From: Kingdonia uniflora
Taxonomy: Eukaryota > Streptophyta > Magnoliopsida > Ranunculales > Circaeasteraceae
DNA length: 64,000 nucleotides
Reading direction: 5' to 3'
Assembly (NCBI GenBank): GCA_014058105.1
Contig: JACGCM010000560.1
Location: 3,782,001 to 3,846,000, forward strand
Part shown: one piece after another, positions 1 to 11,277 of the stretch
Numbering within the stretch: the stretch's first letter is position 1
Layout: each line of letters opens with the position of its first letter
The notes under the pieces: model-generated
The model's database searches: none
Seen by the model: only the letters and a program-made list of their open reading frames with translations
What the model was told of the DNA's origin: nothing
Position numbers and translations under genes: made by a program

Positions 1-1950
1 GTATGATTTGTCATTTGTTATCTGAGATTTAACATTTGTTATCTGAGTTTTATCATTTATTATATTCTATTTATCATTTGTTATCTATGATTTATCAATG
101 ATTTGTCATTGGTTATATATTATTTGTCATTCGTCAACTATGATTTGATGTAAGTCAATGGTCTATTTGGTTATTTGATATAATAAATTATGTTTGTTTG
201 TAAATAGACAACATTTGTTCTTAAAAACACGATTTGTCTTTTGTTAGTTATGACTTGTCATTTGTTATCTAAGATTTGTCATTTGTTATCGCGTATTTGT
301 CATTTGTAATCTACAATTTGTTATTTCTTATATATGATTTCTCATTTGTTATCTATAATTTTTCATCATTTGTTATATGGTTTGTCATTTGTCATGAATG
401 ATTTGTCATTTCTTAGGTATGATTTTTCATTCCAACTATATTTTTTATCATTCGTTATATATGATTTAGCTTTTGTTATATGAGATTTGTTATTCGTTAT
501 ATATGATTTATGATTTATTATCAATGAATGATCATTTTTTATATATATGATTTGTGAAACATGAACTATCAATTGATCTATTTGTTTTGTACATAAACAA
601 TTGATGTAAGTGAATGGTCTATATGGATATAATAAATTGTGTTTTCTTTGAAATATGATTTGCTATTTGTTATCTGAGATTTATCATTTGTCAACTAGGA
701 TTTGCCATTTGTTATCACGTATTTTTTATTTGTTCTCTACGATTTACCATTTCTTATATATGATTTATCATTTGTTATCTATGATTTGTCATCATTTGTT
801 ATATAGTTTGTCATTTGTCATTTCTTACCAATAATCGATTTTTTTTATATATAATTTATGAAGGTTCAATTGATATATTTGTTTTATAGATAGACAACAT
901 TTGATGTAAGTCAATGGTTTATTTGGTTATTTGTCATTTGTTATATGAGATTTGTCATTTGTTATCTTAGAGTTGTCATTTGTTGGATATGATTTGTCAT
1001 TTGTTACCAATGATCGATTTTTTTTATATATGATTTGTGAAGGCTCAATTGATATATTTGTTTTGTAGATAAACAATATTTGATGTAAGTCAATGGTCTA
1101 TTTGGTTATTTGTCATTTGTTATATGATATTTGTCATTTATTATTTTAGATTTATCATTTGTTAGATATGATTTGTCATTTGTTACCAATGATCGATTTT
1201 TTTATATATGATTTGTAAATATTCAATTGATCTATTTGTTTTGTAGATAGACAACATTTGATGGTCAATGGTCTATTTGGTTATTTGTCATTTGTTATAT
1301 GAGATTTGTCATTTGTTATCTGAGATTTGTCATTTGTTATATATGATTTGGTATTTATTATCTGAGATTTGTCATTTATTACCAATGATCAATTTTTTTA
1401 TATATAATTTGTAAATGTTCAATTGATCTATTTGTTTTATAGATATACAACATTTGATGTAAGTCAATGGTCTATTTGGCTATTTGTTATTTGCTATATG
1501 AGATTTATTATTTGCTATATGAGATTTTCCATTGGTTATATTTGATTTGGCATTTGTTATCTGAGATTTTTCATTTGTAACTAATCATTAACTTTTTTAT
1601 ATATGATTTGCGAAGGTTTAATTGATCTCTTTGTTTTGTAAATAGACAACATTTGATTTAAGTCAATAGTCTATTTGGTTATTTGATATAATTTGTTATT
1701 TTGAAATATGATTTGTCATTTATTATCTGAGATTTGTCATTTGTTATCAATGATCGATTTTTTTTATATAATTTATTATTTGGAAATATCATTTGTCATT
1801 TGTTATTAGAGATTTGTCATTTGTCAACTATGATTTGTTAAATATTATCAATGATTTATCATTTGTTATACATGATATATCATTTGTTATATATAATTTA
1901 TCATTTCTTATCTATGATTTGTCATCATCCAAAGGCTATATTTCTTTTGT
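1..1950. repeat. AT-rich tandem array of TTTGTCATTTGTTAT-like units with ~180-200 bp higher-order period
   Basis: Short units resembling TGATTTGTCATTTGTTAT follow each other, degenerate but always in this orientation on the plus strand. A longer block with the words GATCGATTTTTTTATATATGA, CAATTGATCTATTTGTTTTGTAGATA and GATGTAAGTCAATGGTCTATTTGG recurs near 526, 832, 1012, 1190, 1387 and 1590. The spacing of about 180-200 bp gives a higher-order repeat. No coding potential is seen. The same word family fills the non-coding DNA of the MULE domain to the right, so this is probably an arm of that element rather than an independent satellite. Confidence 0.85.
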
Positions 1951-2039
1951 TTGAAATTGCAATACTCATTCATTGGGCACAAAAAAAGAAAATTTTATTA
2001 GCTTGAATATTGTTACAGATCACAGTTTATATTACATCA

Positions 2040-2690
2040 ATTTATATCAGTTTACGTACTCGGAGGTGGTGGTGGTGGTGGTCGGTCTCCCCTACCACCG
2101 CCACCGTCTCCTCCTCCATATCCCCCACCACCATCACCGTCTCATCCTCTCATTTTACTCAGGGTACCGAAAAGACATCATCGGATGTATACCAGTCGCA
2201 TCATCCGCCGCTGTAACAACATCCTCTGCCAGAAGACGTAGAACGTCCCTCCGTCCCTGCTCCGACGTCAACATATAGTAATAGTGGAGCATTTGATAAT
2301 AATCGTCATCCGCCTCTTCCACCTCTTTATACGTCATTCTATGGAAGGTAGGACTTACTAGAATGGGAGTAGGAAATTCAAGGGACTGGGTCCCAAAGTA
2401 TCAAAGCTGGAGATCTTGCATCTTGGTAAGAACCCTAGCCTCGTACGCTTAGCGTTTGGTGGTCACCATCTTCTTTATAGAGCAGTTAGAGAGGAAATAG
2501 TTGCACAAGATTAAAATAAGGAAGTACTTGTCGAATAAACCACAACAGTATTTATACCATACCACTGCAAACCACAACAGTATTTAAAGTGGAGTTCCAA
2601 ATCCCAATGTCAGAATGAATTCAAACACAACAATCTTAACCAAACCCATTGGAAATGAAGGAAAATTGGAAATGATCTCCGGGTGCTGAA
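2040..2690 (+). pseudogene. Proline-rich ORF fragment homologous to the 3' module of the Tat element
   Basis: The plus strand reads a broken proline-rich frame containing HPPLPPLYTSFYGR and, in another frame, VWWSPSS. The minus strand at about 14790-15350 has the same order of words (HPPPPPLYTSYHGR, then LGPKV, then VWWSPSS) and matches it in DNA, including CCAATGTCAGAA and the flanking AAATACTT. The match runs from about 2155 to 2690. Stops and frameshifts make it non-functional. It begins after a (GGT)n run at 2067-2083. I do not recognise the protein family. It is either a remnant of another Tat-type 3' region or a fragment captured by the surrounding MULE. Confidence 0.6.
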
Positions 2691-3090
2691 TGTATTTATT
2701 GTCATTTTAAGAAATATATGTCATCCATCAGGTAGTGGTCTATCATTTGTTTTGGCGTGTTTGTCATTTATCATCATATGCTATGGTATTATTAACATGT
2801 TGTCATTGGTTATGTATCATTTCTCATTTCTTAATTATCATTCAACAATTATCATTTTATCGATTTCTTTACAAAGCTTCAATCAGCTGTCGAAGACATC
2901 GGCAATAGGATGGCTGCCAGTCTTATAACTATAGATTCGAATCTTGAGCGCATTATTGACATAGTTAAATCGCTAGTGGAGAGGTTCTCAGGTCCTGAAC
3001 CATAGATTTGCCAATCTTCTATAATGTTGTTGTTCAGTAGAATTTGTAGTTCGATTATCATTATTTATCATTTGTATTGCAGGTTTAAAC
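2690..3090. repeat. Continuation of the TGTCATTT-type repeat, plus orientation
   Basis: Words such as TTTGTCATTTATCATC, TTGTCATTGGTTATG and TTATCATTTGTATTGCAGG recur here at lower density than in the array at 1-1950. There is no convincing coding region. From 3090 to about 3720 I see unique-looking AT-rich sequence and nothing I can name. Confidence 0.5.
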
Positions 3091-3719
3091 ATATGTTCCT
3101 TATGAGTTTAACATTCTAAAGCTAGAAATTAGCGTCACTAAAGATAAGGAATATTGCACTTCACTTCTACATATTTTCTCTACTTGTTAAGATCTAGAGA
3201 TTTTAACTTAGACAAAAAATCTTGTAGCATCTTCGTTCTGACCTCGGAGATCCTTAGTTGAGTGTAAGTTTCATTTGTAATTGTGTCAAGGATCTAATTG
3301 CTCCCTTGACCAGAATTTGTGATGTCTTCCGCCGATGACGATTGTGGCCTTTTAGAATCATCGGGCGTAGAGGATTCTCGAAACCAAGTTTTAAACTGAC
3401 AATGATATTATGGGCAATGGTAAAATCTCCTACCAGGAGGTTTAGAGACTCTACAAATGAGGCCACAATCGTACTTTTTCACCTCATCTACCCATACCCA
3501 TAAATCATACCCACCAATTTTGTGAGTGCATTGACAGAACCAACGGTTAGTGTTGTGGCTTCTGTATGAGAGACAAAGATCATAATTTTTACCGTATCAA
3601 CAAACAAGGGAATGCATCGTTAGTAGGGAAGTATGTAATGCTTAAGAATTGGAAAGAACTGGAAGCAAGTATGTAGGCTATGTAGTTAACACTCTATGAT
3701 GGTGATAATTCATTCAAAG

Positions 3720-5240
3720 CAGGAAAATGACAAGCTATTTATAAAGATATGACAATTAACATTAATTTCGGTGATACCGTTGGTCACAAAAAATGCCAAA
3801 TGCTCTGCTTTAAATCTGACATATTCCTTCCTTTCAGTCGATGTGACAAGTCAATATTATCTTTATTACATGATTTTGACAACCTGGCAAACTTTCATTA
3901 CCCTTACAACAAGCTATCTATCCAAAATATCCACATTGGTAGGGAAGTACGTAATGCTTGATAATTCACAACAGTAAAATGACAATGATAATATAAAGGA
4001 ATGACAAATACTAATGGGAGGATGACATTGAATTTCTGGTTACAAATAACAATACTAAAATGATACACTTTGTAAGAACAAATGACAAATTAGGCATTTT
4101 AATTCCAAGGGCATCTTTTCTATACAAAGTCGATGTGATAAATCAATATTTTCAAGAGCATAAAAGTAGCTGAGTACAAGAGATGCAAGATATCTATTCT
4201 CAACAACAACCTCAATAATATTAGCACTACTACGTCCCGCAGTTCTTTAATCTTAACTCTACACCAATGCCAGACCTTCTCAAATTATTATACCTATAAA
4301 GATGTTCCGATTCTTTGATGCTCCCCAATTTATCAATATCTTTTACCAATCCGAATAAGAAACCGTTGGATATATTCCGAAAAATCCCATCTGTGGTGAC
4401 CGATTGTGCCGATTGTGCGTCGAGTATTTTGTATGATCCACCACCGCTAATATTTAGGCAGTTGCCTCATGGATATGAAACTCAGTGTTGGATTTTAGGA
4501 CTGGAGGAGTTTATCAAGATGGCGACAGAAGACAGTTTGAGAACTCAGTATTGTATTTTAGGTGTGAAATGATTGTGGGTGGTGCCGTGGTGGTAAGAGT
4601 GGAGATGTGGAGGCTGTGGACCAAACCAAGTGAGGAAGTGTGGAGGCGTTGCTTAAACTTTGAAACTTGAAAAACTTGTTACTTGTTACCCTAAAGGTTA
4701 AAGACTTAAAGAGTAACTTCAATAAATAAAATTACAATTAAACCAAATTACTTAAACAGGTTACGGGTCGACCCAAACCACTTTGGTTAAACCCTAGCCC
4801 AATCTATTTATTAACAGCTAGGCAGGTTCGGGTCAAATGGCCCGTTACCCCTTAAGGCCAAACCCAAACTCGCCAAAAATAGGGTTGGGCTGGGTAGGGT
4901 TAGCGGGTCGTAGGTCACTTTGCCACCTCTAAAGGGAAGTATGTAATGCTTGATAAGTCATTCCAGTAAGATGACAATATACATAAAGAGGAATGATAAA
5001 TACTATGCAGGAGGATGACAATGAATTTACGGTGATAGTTAACCACACTAAAATGATACTCTTTGTAAGAATAAATGACAAATAAGTCGTTTAAATTCTA
5101 GGAGCTTCTTTCCTATACAGTTGATGTGACAAGTCAATCTTTATTTCTTGATTAGACAACTTAGCTTAAAGTCAACTTTGATTACGTTTAGAACAAGCTA
5201 TTGATCCAAAACATCCACGTGGTTCCTGATACTTTAAACA
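3720..5240. repeat. Duplicated ~200-300 bp non-coding block (3.8/4.1 kb and 4.93-5.24 kb)
   Basis: The words AGGGAAGTATGTAATGCTTGATAA, GGAGGATGACA and GATGTGACAAGTCAAT recur in the same order. GGGAAGT...AATGCTT occurs near 3625, 3940 and 4933. GT(C/T)GATGTGA(C/T)AA occurs near 3838, 4128 and 5113, and a weaker version near 6127. The 4933-5240 copy lies directly upstream of the first coiled-coil gene copy, and the weak 6.1-kb copy lies upstream of the second. This looks like a repeated promoter-proximal block. Confidence 0.6.
4165..4932. other. Unrelated insert in the duplicated block, ending in a hAT-like terminus
   Basis: This stretch has no counterpart in the parallel duplicated block. Its right end reads CACTTTGCCACCTCTA, which resembles the GCCACCTCTA terminus common in plant hAT-type non-autonomous elements, and is preceded by GGGT- and CCCAA-rich sequence from 4740. 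I could not find a matching left inverted repeat. The part at 4200-4670 has a short open frame on the plus strand with no recognisable domain. Confidence 0.3.
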
Positions 5241-5290
5241 CTAAGCCCTAAATCCTGCCACGCGTGATTTAAAGTCCCAATTCTCCCAAG

Positions 5291-5298
5291 TATAAAAA
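5291..5298 (+). promoter_or_regulatory. TATA box of coiled-coil gene copy 1
   Basis: TATAAAAA lies 75 bp upstream of the ATG at 5366. The corresponding TATAAAAA is kept upstream of copy 2 (6299), so the promoter was duplicated with the gene. Confidence 0.55.
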
Positions 5299-5365
5299 AC
5301 CCAAAACTAAAGCTCTTTTCATATATATATTCTTAAACATTCAACTCTTTACAACTTCTCAAGAA

Positions 5366-5775
5366 ATGTCACATTCCTACTCCACTCTATTTAGCTGTGC
5401 CTCTTCCAGTACCCCTTAAGATTGGTTTAAGCGGTAGGGATTGAGGAAAATCAGGCTGATGAACATTTCTTCATGCTAAATAGAATTTTCCTAATGGAGA
5501 AGGATATCTCCGGTGAGAAGGAGAAAATACTGAAAGAACATTAAGAAGAGTTCAAGGAGAAATTTGGAAAGCTCGATAAAATGGAGGACGAACTAGATAA
5601 AATTATAAAAAAGCAAAAAGAGCATTCTGAAGAGTTCAAGTTCCATATCCGCTTCTTGGAAGATCAGCTCTGTGCCGTAAAGTTGGTCCGGGATGAGCAC
5701 AGGAAACTGTGGGGGGAGTCGGCCTGCAAAATTAGTTGTCTCGAGCAGAAGATCATGGCTATGGATCGTGGTTAA
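5366..5775 (+). pseudogene. Coiled-coil protein gene, tandem copy 1 (broken)
   Basis: The frame starts at ATG 5366 (MSHSYSTLF...) and would give about 130 residues. It has in-frame stops early on and a frame change before 5490; the longest clean part starts at 5581. The readable part is highly charged and heptad-like (LDKIIKKQKEH, FLEDQLCAVK, LWGESACKISCLEQK), so it should form a coiled coil. No enzymatic domain is visible and I do not recognise the family. It is a diverged tandem copy of 6395-6829. The context is MULE-associated DNA, so it may be an accessory or captured gene. Confidence 0.55.
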
Positions 5776-6298
5776 AATTTCTCAAGTGAGGAGTTGTGAA
5801 CATTTGTGTTTTTTTTTTTGTTATTATTATTTTTTCCCTTGTATGAACATTTGTATTATTTTGTTTCGCCTTCTCTTTCAAATAGTAATTTCTGTCTGAT
5901 ATGAGGGAAACAAACACCTGAAAAGTTCCATCCAAAATAAATAATATAAGGGAACCAAACAAATGATAAAGACTAGATGAATAATTGTAGATAAATTTTA
6001 AACATTAACGATACTGGTAATAACATTTGATTAGACAAATGATAACTTATCGTTAAACAATGACAGTTCGGGAGAAAAAAATGATATATGGCATTAAAAC
6101 AAATGCGAAATTCTGTTCAACATATGAGAAGTTGATGTGAGAAGTAATGATACTTGATTAGATAACTCAGTTTAAATAATTATATGACTTACGTGTCCAA
6201 CAAGAAATGACGGTGCCGAATCGAAGTAATAATAACTTTTATCCTAAACATCGCGTAATCCCTAACACGCATCCCTTCCTAATGCATTCAACTCCCCT

Positions 6299-6306
6299 TA
6301 TAAAAA
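6299..6306 (+). promoter_or_regulatory. TATA box of coiled-coil gene copy 2, followed by a telo-box-like leader
   Basis: TATAAAAA lies about 96 bp upstream of ATG 6395. The leader at 6356-6370 reads AAACCCTAACCCTAA, a two-unit telo-box of the kind found in plant 5' leaders. It is too short to be an interstitial telomere. Confidence 0.5.
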
Positions 6307-6394
6307 CCCAAATCTCAAATCAACTATTCTCAACTCTTCAAGTCTTCAACTATTCAAACCCTAACCCTAAGCTCTTTTAACTTCTAAAAAAAAA

Positions 6395-6829
6395 ATGTCA
6401 CACTCCACTCGAGTCAGTCATGTCTCTTCGACCACTCCATATAATTGGTTTGAGCTGGTAGGGATACAGGATGATCAGCGTGACCAACATCTCTAAAAAT
6501 TGAATAAACTATACCTAATGGAGAAGGATATCTCCGGTGAAAAGGCTGAAATGCTGAAAGGGCATTACGAAGACTTCAGTGAGAAATTAGGAATACTCGA
6601 TGCAATCCAGGATAAACTGTATTAAGTTATAGCAAAGAGAGATAAGCATTTTGAAGAGTTCAGGTTCTATATGCGCTTCCAGGAAGATCAACTCTGCGCC
6701 ATAAAGTTGGAATAGGATTAGCACAAGAAACTGAGGGAGGAGTCGGCTTCTTAGATTAGCTGCCTCCAGCAAAAGATCCAGGCCTTGGAGCACGGTCTGG
6801 AATGCTCAGAATGTGATCAGGAGTTGTGA
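6395..6829 (+). pseudogene. Coiled-coil protein gene, tandem copy 2 (broken)
   Basis: ATG 6395 opens MSHSTRVSHVSSTTPYNWFE, followed by the shared words MEKDISGEKAEML, HFEEFRFYMRF and QEDQLCAIKL. The frame ends at TGA 6827-6829 after about 145 codons, with several in-frame stops. Frame and order match copy 1, about 1 kb upstream, so the two arose by a tandem duplication that included the promoter. Charge pattern and repeated leucines indicate a coiled coil. The function is unknown. Both copies lie on the strand opposite the MULE transposase. Confidence 0.55.
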
Positions 6830-7100
6830 ACATTTGTTTTAGCTTTTTTGGTGTTTAGTTTGTTAGTTTTTTGTGGTAACTAGTACTTTCCCTATGTATG
6901 AATGAACATCTATTTTGTTCTGGTTTGTGCTATTTTGTTTACTTTTTACTGTTAAATAATGGCTTCCGTTTTATATGTGGCAAACAAAAAATACACAGTT
7001 CTGTAAGAAAATAATAATGATATAAGGGGGACATGTTTAATGATGAACTTAACAAAACTGATAATAAAAATTCTATAGAAAAATAAGAGTTTTTTCGCTT

Positions 7101-7425
7101 ACAAATGACAGTTAAGAACCAAATAATGATATAATAGAAATCAATAAATGCAAAATTCTTTGAGAACAAATGACAGTTATGAGGAAATCAATGATATCAT
7201 GGAAACAAACAGATGAGAAATTCTTCTTGCATAAATGACAGTTCTGAAGCAAACAAGGATATCATAAAAACAAATAATTAAGAAATTCTTCGTTCACAAA
7301 TGACAGTTCAGTAGCAAATAATGATATAATGTTAACAAGCAAATGAGATATTCTTTTTAAACAAATGACAAATATATTTAGACAAATGATGAATTTTAAC
7401 AACACTGACGATAAAGATCATACAC
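7101..7425. repeat. 65-bp tandem repeat, five units, ACAAATGACAGTT start
   Basis: A(C/T)AAATGACA starts at 7101, 7166, 7231, 7296 and 7361, an exact 65-bp step. Each of the first four units then has AGTT, a GAA/CAAA word, ATGATAT and an ATTCTT end. The units differ by substitutions but not in length. The array lies just downstream of the transposase 3' end (minus strand). Confidence 0.8.
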
Positions 7426-7531
7426 ACAAATGATACATTGAGTACCTAAAATCATCAGTACAAGCTGATTGCAACATCTTCATCTGGGATAACAGGTGGC
7501 TCAGCGCTCATCGTAAAAGATGGCGTAATTG

Positions 7532-10500
7532 TCAAACGTGTATTATCATCGGATGGGATTGGCAAAAGCTTACAAGAACAACGATTATGTCTATTTTTTG
7601 ACACCTACTACCAAATATTAGTTTGGTGATAAGACCAGACATTTTTTCTCTTTTCTTCCTTTGCATGCGAGGACAACCGGCTCGAACTGTTGGAATAGGA
7701 GCACGAACAGGTGGATCAATTTTTAAAATTTTCCACTGCTCAATTCCTCTTATAGGATTCCATATAGGTTCACAAACAACCTTGTATGTATCATTTGTGA
7801 AGTACTCTGAGATATGTGTAGTTGGATCAACATTAGCAAGACCGAAAGTGCGTACTTCCTGTTCGCAAGGTATACCTATCATTTGCCACCAACGACAAGA
7901 ACAAGTACCATCTTAAATATTTTCAAAATCTGTTCTGCCATAACTAGTCATCTAAAAATGGTGACGTGATGTACAAACCCTGCAGGTTAGTGAATCCACC
8001 ATTAAATTTTAGCTATCACAGTGATCCATAGCCCATGGCGTTAAGCGAGCTTGACTCTTCTCAGCTTCCTCCCTATACGTGTAGGATATTTTCAGAAAGA
8101 TTCTATGCAATTCCTCAATAAACACATAAATAGGGAGATCTCTTACTTTTAAAATAATGTTATTCCAACTCTCGACATGATTAGTATAAGCCACTCCGTA
8201 TCTGAAAAAATGATAAACAATTGAAAGAAAATGCCAAATCTATAAAACCTGATAACAAATGGGATTATACAACTGCAAAAGGAATAATAAAGAACATATG
8301 ACAAATAATTGAAAAAAAATGACAAATAAGTATACAAAGTAATAATGACTATTCATAAAATAATAAATGATAAGTTAATCAATTGAGAGTGATAACATAC
8401 CTACTCATTGGAATGTATAGATTAGACCATGTTTCCTTAGGAATACCGAGTATATATTGGAGACCCACTGGATCTGAATTTCATATAGCATTCATGTGTT
8501 TATAAAAATCAATACTCGTTAGGGCCTTTGCTGCCATCCTAAATGCGATTCTCGTACTTTCGGGGGTAGTTTTAATATTGTTCGATATGTGGAAGGCACA
8601 AAATGTATGGATTGCAAATGGAATTCTGGCATTCCTGTCAAAGATAACGACAAATTTAGTATCATAGCCATGGAAATTAGACCCAAACATCTCCCAGAAG
8701 TATGTCCAACTTTTGGTGGTCTTCGAGTCTATTATCAAAAAGGTAAGTTAAAAAATATGATTGTTTAGGTCAATGGCGATGGTTGTTAATAGAATCCCAA
8801 GATATCTCCCTTTTAAAAACGTTCTGTCAATCACAACAACTGGTCTCAATAGTTTATAAGTTCTTTTGGGAGGACCAAAACACCAAAAGCACCTTGTAAA
8901 TCTCTTATCCTTATAACTTGTAGTTTGTATGTCAAATACAGAATCAGGGTTAACCAACCTCACTTTCGCAAAGTAGCTCGTAAGTAGTTGGTATGCGTGC
9001 TCAAAGGTGACTCGCATCTAAAATAATTACGTAGATCAAATGAAATTGTGAAGCAGGCAAATGATAAATATCTAATTACAAATGACATAAGGAGTCGACC
9101 AAATGACATGAAAAAAAATGATAAACATTGTTGTACAAATAACTTGTATGGGGGAACAAATAACATATAGAGTGATGATACCTCTGCGTGGTTTTTTTCA
9201 TTCGCACGCCAAACAAGATTGTATGTTAGATCAATATTGTGATTAATTTGCATATCATCAATAATTCTGGAAGGTTTATAGCTTGGGTCTTTTCGTAGTT
9301 TTTGCTTGATTATAAAAGCAACCCATCTACTAAATGCTGCCTTATATGCGTTCCCACCATTAGTTTCTACTCGGATGAATGTACGTACAGAGCAATAAGT
9401 ACTTACTCTAAATAGGGCAGAACTGGCCAACCTTGTCGCATAAATCCACCAAGAACATTTATGACATTTGCAACGTACCACGATTTTATATTCGTTACTC
9501 AGAACGTGTTTGAGATTAAACTTGTTTACAACTGCATAAGCTCTTATACGATTCTTATGTTCAATCCTATCTCGATATAGATCACTAATGTTAAACTTTT
9601 TACTGAAGTCATAGGGATCTTCTGTGTACGTAGCAGATTTGAACCAAAAATCTACGAGATCTTTCACCTATTTAGGCTGTGGCTTAAACCGTAATTCAGC
9701 TGAACAAATGAGAAATATGTTTCTTAGGCTGATACGAGTTTGAAAATAAATATTAAAAAACACCTCACAAATGATAAATTATGCGAGCTTACCTGAAGGT
9801 TCAGTTTGTCCAATGATAGGTTCAGGTTTAATTGAAAAAAGGAATATTAGTTAACATAGGTTCATTTGAAAGATAAACATTAGTTAATACATGTTCATTT
9901 GAGAGATAAATATTTTATTGAGAAATACAAGGTTCATTTGAGAGAGGAACATCAGTAGGGATAGTTTGAAAAGGTTCACTTGATTGAGGAATATTAGTTA
10001 ACACAGGTTCATTTGAGAGATAAACATTTGATTGAGGAATACTAGGTTCATTTGAAGGAGGAACATTAGTACGAATAGTTTTGAAAGAATCATTTAATTG
10101 AGGAACATCATCATCATCCACTAAAGGTCCAAACCTATATAGATCAAGCCCTCTGTCATTTGTTTTAGGGTAACCCCTATATTCAGGTTCAGGATCAGGA
10201 AATGAGTTATGACGCAAAGGTCCCCTCGCTTTGGTAGTGGACAACCCTTTACCTGAGCCAGTAGCTTTGGTGGTGGACAACCCATTACCCTAAGAACAAA
10301 AATCATAAATAAAGTTTTGGGAATTCTGAGAAGGTACCCTAAGCTTATTAATAATCCATATGTTAAAGGGTGTGCTCAGATTTGTTTTATGCATATTGAT
10401 CATTACGGTAAAGTCCTAGACTGATGAAATTGTGCATGTACAACCATGGATAAAGTTGTACAACTTACGGTCCTCACGATAAATTTTGCTTATTTCTTTA

Positions 10501-10697
10501 AGGAGCGTAACAAAATCTTCGTATGACGAGGTAGCTCTTTGTGAGGCAAGTTTTATACTTCCTCCAACATAACTAGCGATTGGTCCGATCTTTGGGCGTG
10601 CGATATCTCCACCAAAATGAGCAGTGGTATAAAGCTGAACTCCATTTATCCCTGAAACAAATGATATAAATAAACAATTCTGGTGATAAAGTAGCAT
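7532..10697 (-). pseudogene. MuDR-type MULE transposase, multi-exon, with stops
   Basis: It runs right to left. 10697-10416 encodes an N-terminal region (IASYVGG, TSSYEDFVTLL) and 10280-9915 a low-complexity SNEP-rich linker. 9699-9182 is the MuDR DNA-binding-type region (CKCHKCSWWIYATRL). 9017-8481 is the catalytic core, with the first Asp in VVVIDRTFLKG, the second in VIFDRNARI, and CAFHISNN. 8201-8009 holds TNHVESWN. 7916-7532 holds a SWIM-like zinc site, CSCRWWQMIGIPCEQ, where the usual final His is Gln. Introns with GT-AG borders are at 9792-9700, 9181-9018 and 8400-8202. In-frame stops (for example at 8748-8750, and TGA near 8480) and the lost His show it is dead. Domain order matches plant MURA-like transposases. 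Confidence 0.85.
9018..9181 (-). other. Transposase intron filled with ATTTGTCATTT repeat
   Basis: Minus-strand borders are GAG|GTATCA and TTTTAG|ATGCGA. Joining the exons restores the frame NEKNHAE-MRVTFEHAY. The intron body consists of AAATGACA/ACAAATGATAA words, the same as in the arrays outside the gene. The introns at 8202-8400 and 9700-9792 have the same content. Confidence 0.7.
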
Positions 10698-11160
10698 ATA
10701 AAAAAAATGAGAAAAATGATATAAAACTCAACTTCAACAATCCCTAAAACAAATGATAGGAATCCTGAAATAAATGATATTAATGAACAATTCTGTTGAT
10801 ATAGTAGCAGATAATAAATGCTAAAAATGATACAAAAATAAAAATAAATGATAAAGCAGTAGAAAACTAATGATAAAAAATCCAAAGAAAAATGATTATG
10901 TACAAATTGTATCGTCTTGTATAATATTTTTCTTAAGATAAAAAGGCTTCAAATCATGATGCAGATACACAGTGAGAGATGATACTTACTGTAACGGTTA
11001 CTTCAACGGTCGAAGAGATTGATAACAACGGTCTTTGGCAGCGAGAATAACCTATGATAACAGTAATCTTTTCCTCCCCAATGACCTTTGTGTGAGGACT
11101 TTAGGGAATGCAGAATGATAGTTGGAAGACTTGACACATGAAGGAGACAAACGATACATC
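10650..11160. repeat. ACAAATGATA-type repeat around the transposase 5' end
   Basis: Words such as CAAATGATA, AAATGATAAA and AAAAATGATA are dense at 10650-10910. They flank a probable splice acceptor (TTTCAG|GGATAAATGG on the minus strand near 10652). From 10920 to 11160 there is no recognised gene; it may include the first exon or promoter of the transposase. Confidence 0.5.
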
Positions 11161-11198
11161 AAGGAGAATCTACTTTGATTTTTCTAGAAGCATTGTTA

Positions 11199-11232
11199 TT
11201 GAAGAAGAAGAAGAATAAGAAGAAGAAGCTTT
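11199..11232. repeat. (GAA)n microsatellite
   Basis: Two imperfect runs of GAA separated by TAA. Confidence 0.8.
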
Positions 11233-11277
11233 GATTTTTAAGGTTGGTAATGTATTTAGGGGGGAATCTTCCTTCTT

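Noticed and set aside
1..1950. Centromeric satellite
   Set aside because: The unit is very short and degenerate, and the same words occur inside the MULE introns, so a transposon arm explains it better.
1973..2278. Plus-strand open frame with a poly-Val/Gly run
   Set aside because: It is produced by the (GGT)n microsatellite and ends in other-frame reading of the homologous module.
6356..6370. AAACCCTAACCCTAA as an interstitial telomere
   Set aside because: Only two units, placed in a gene leader; better read as a telo-box.
7101..7425. Evenly spaced repeats that resemble a CRISPR array
   Set aside because: The genome is clearly a plant, the units are similar along their whole length (no unique spacers), and there are no cas genes.
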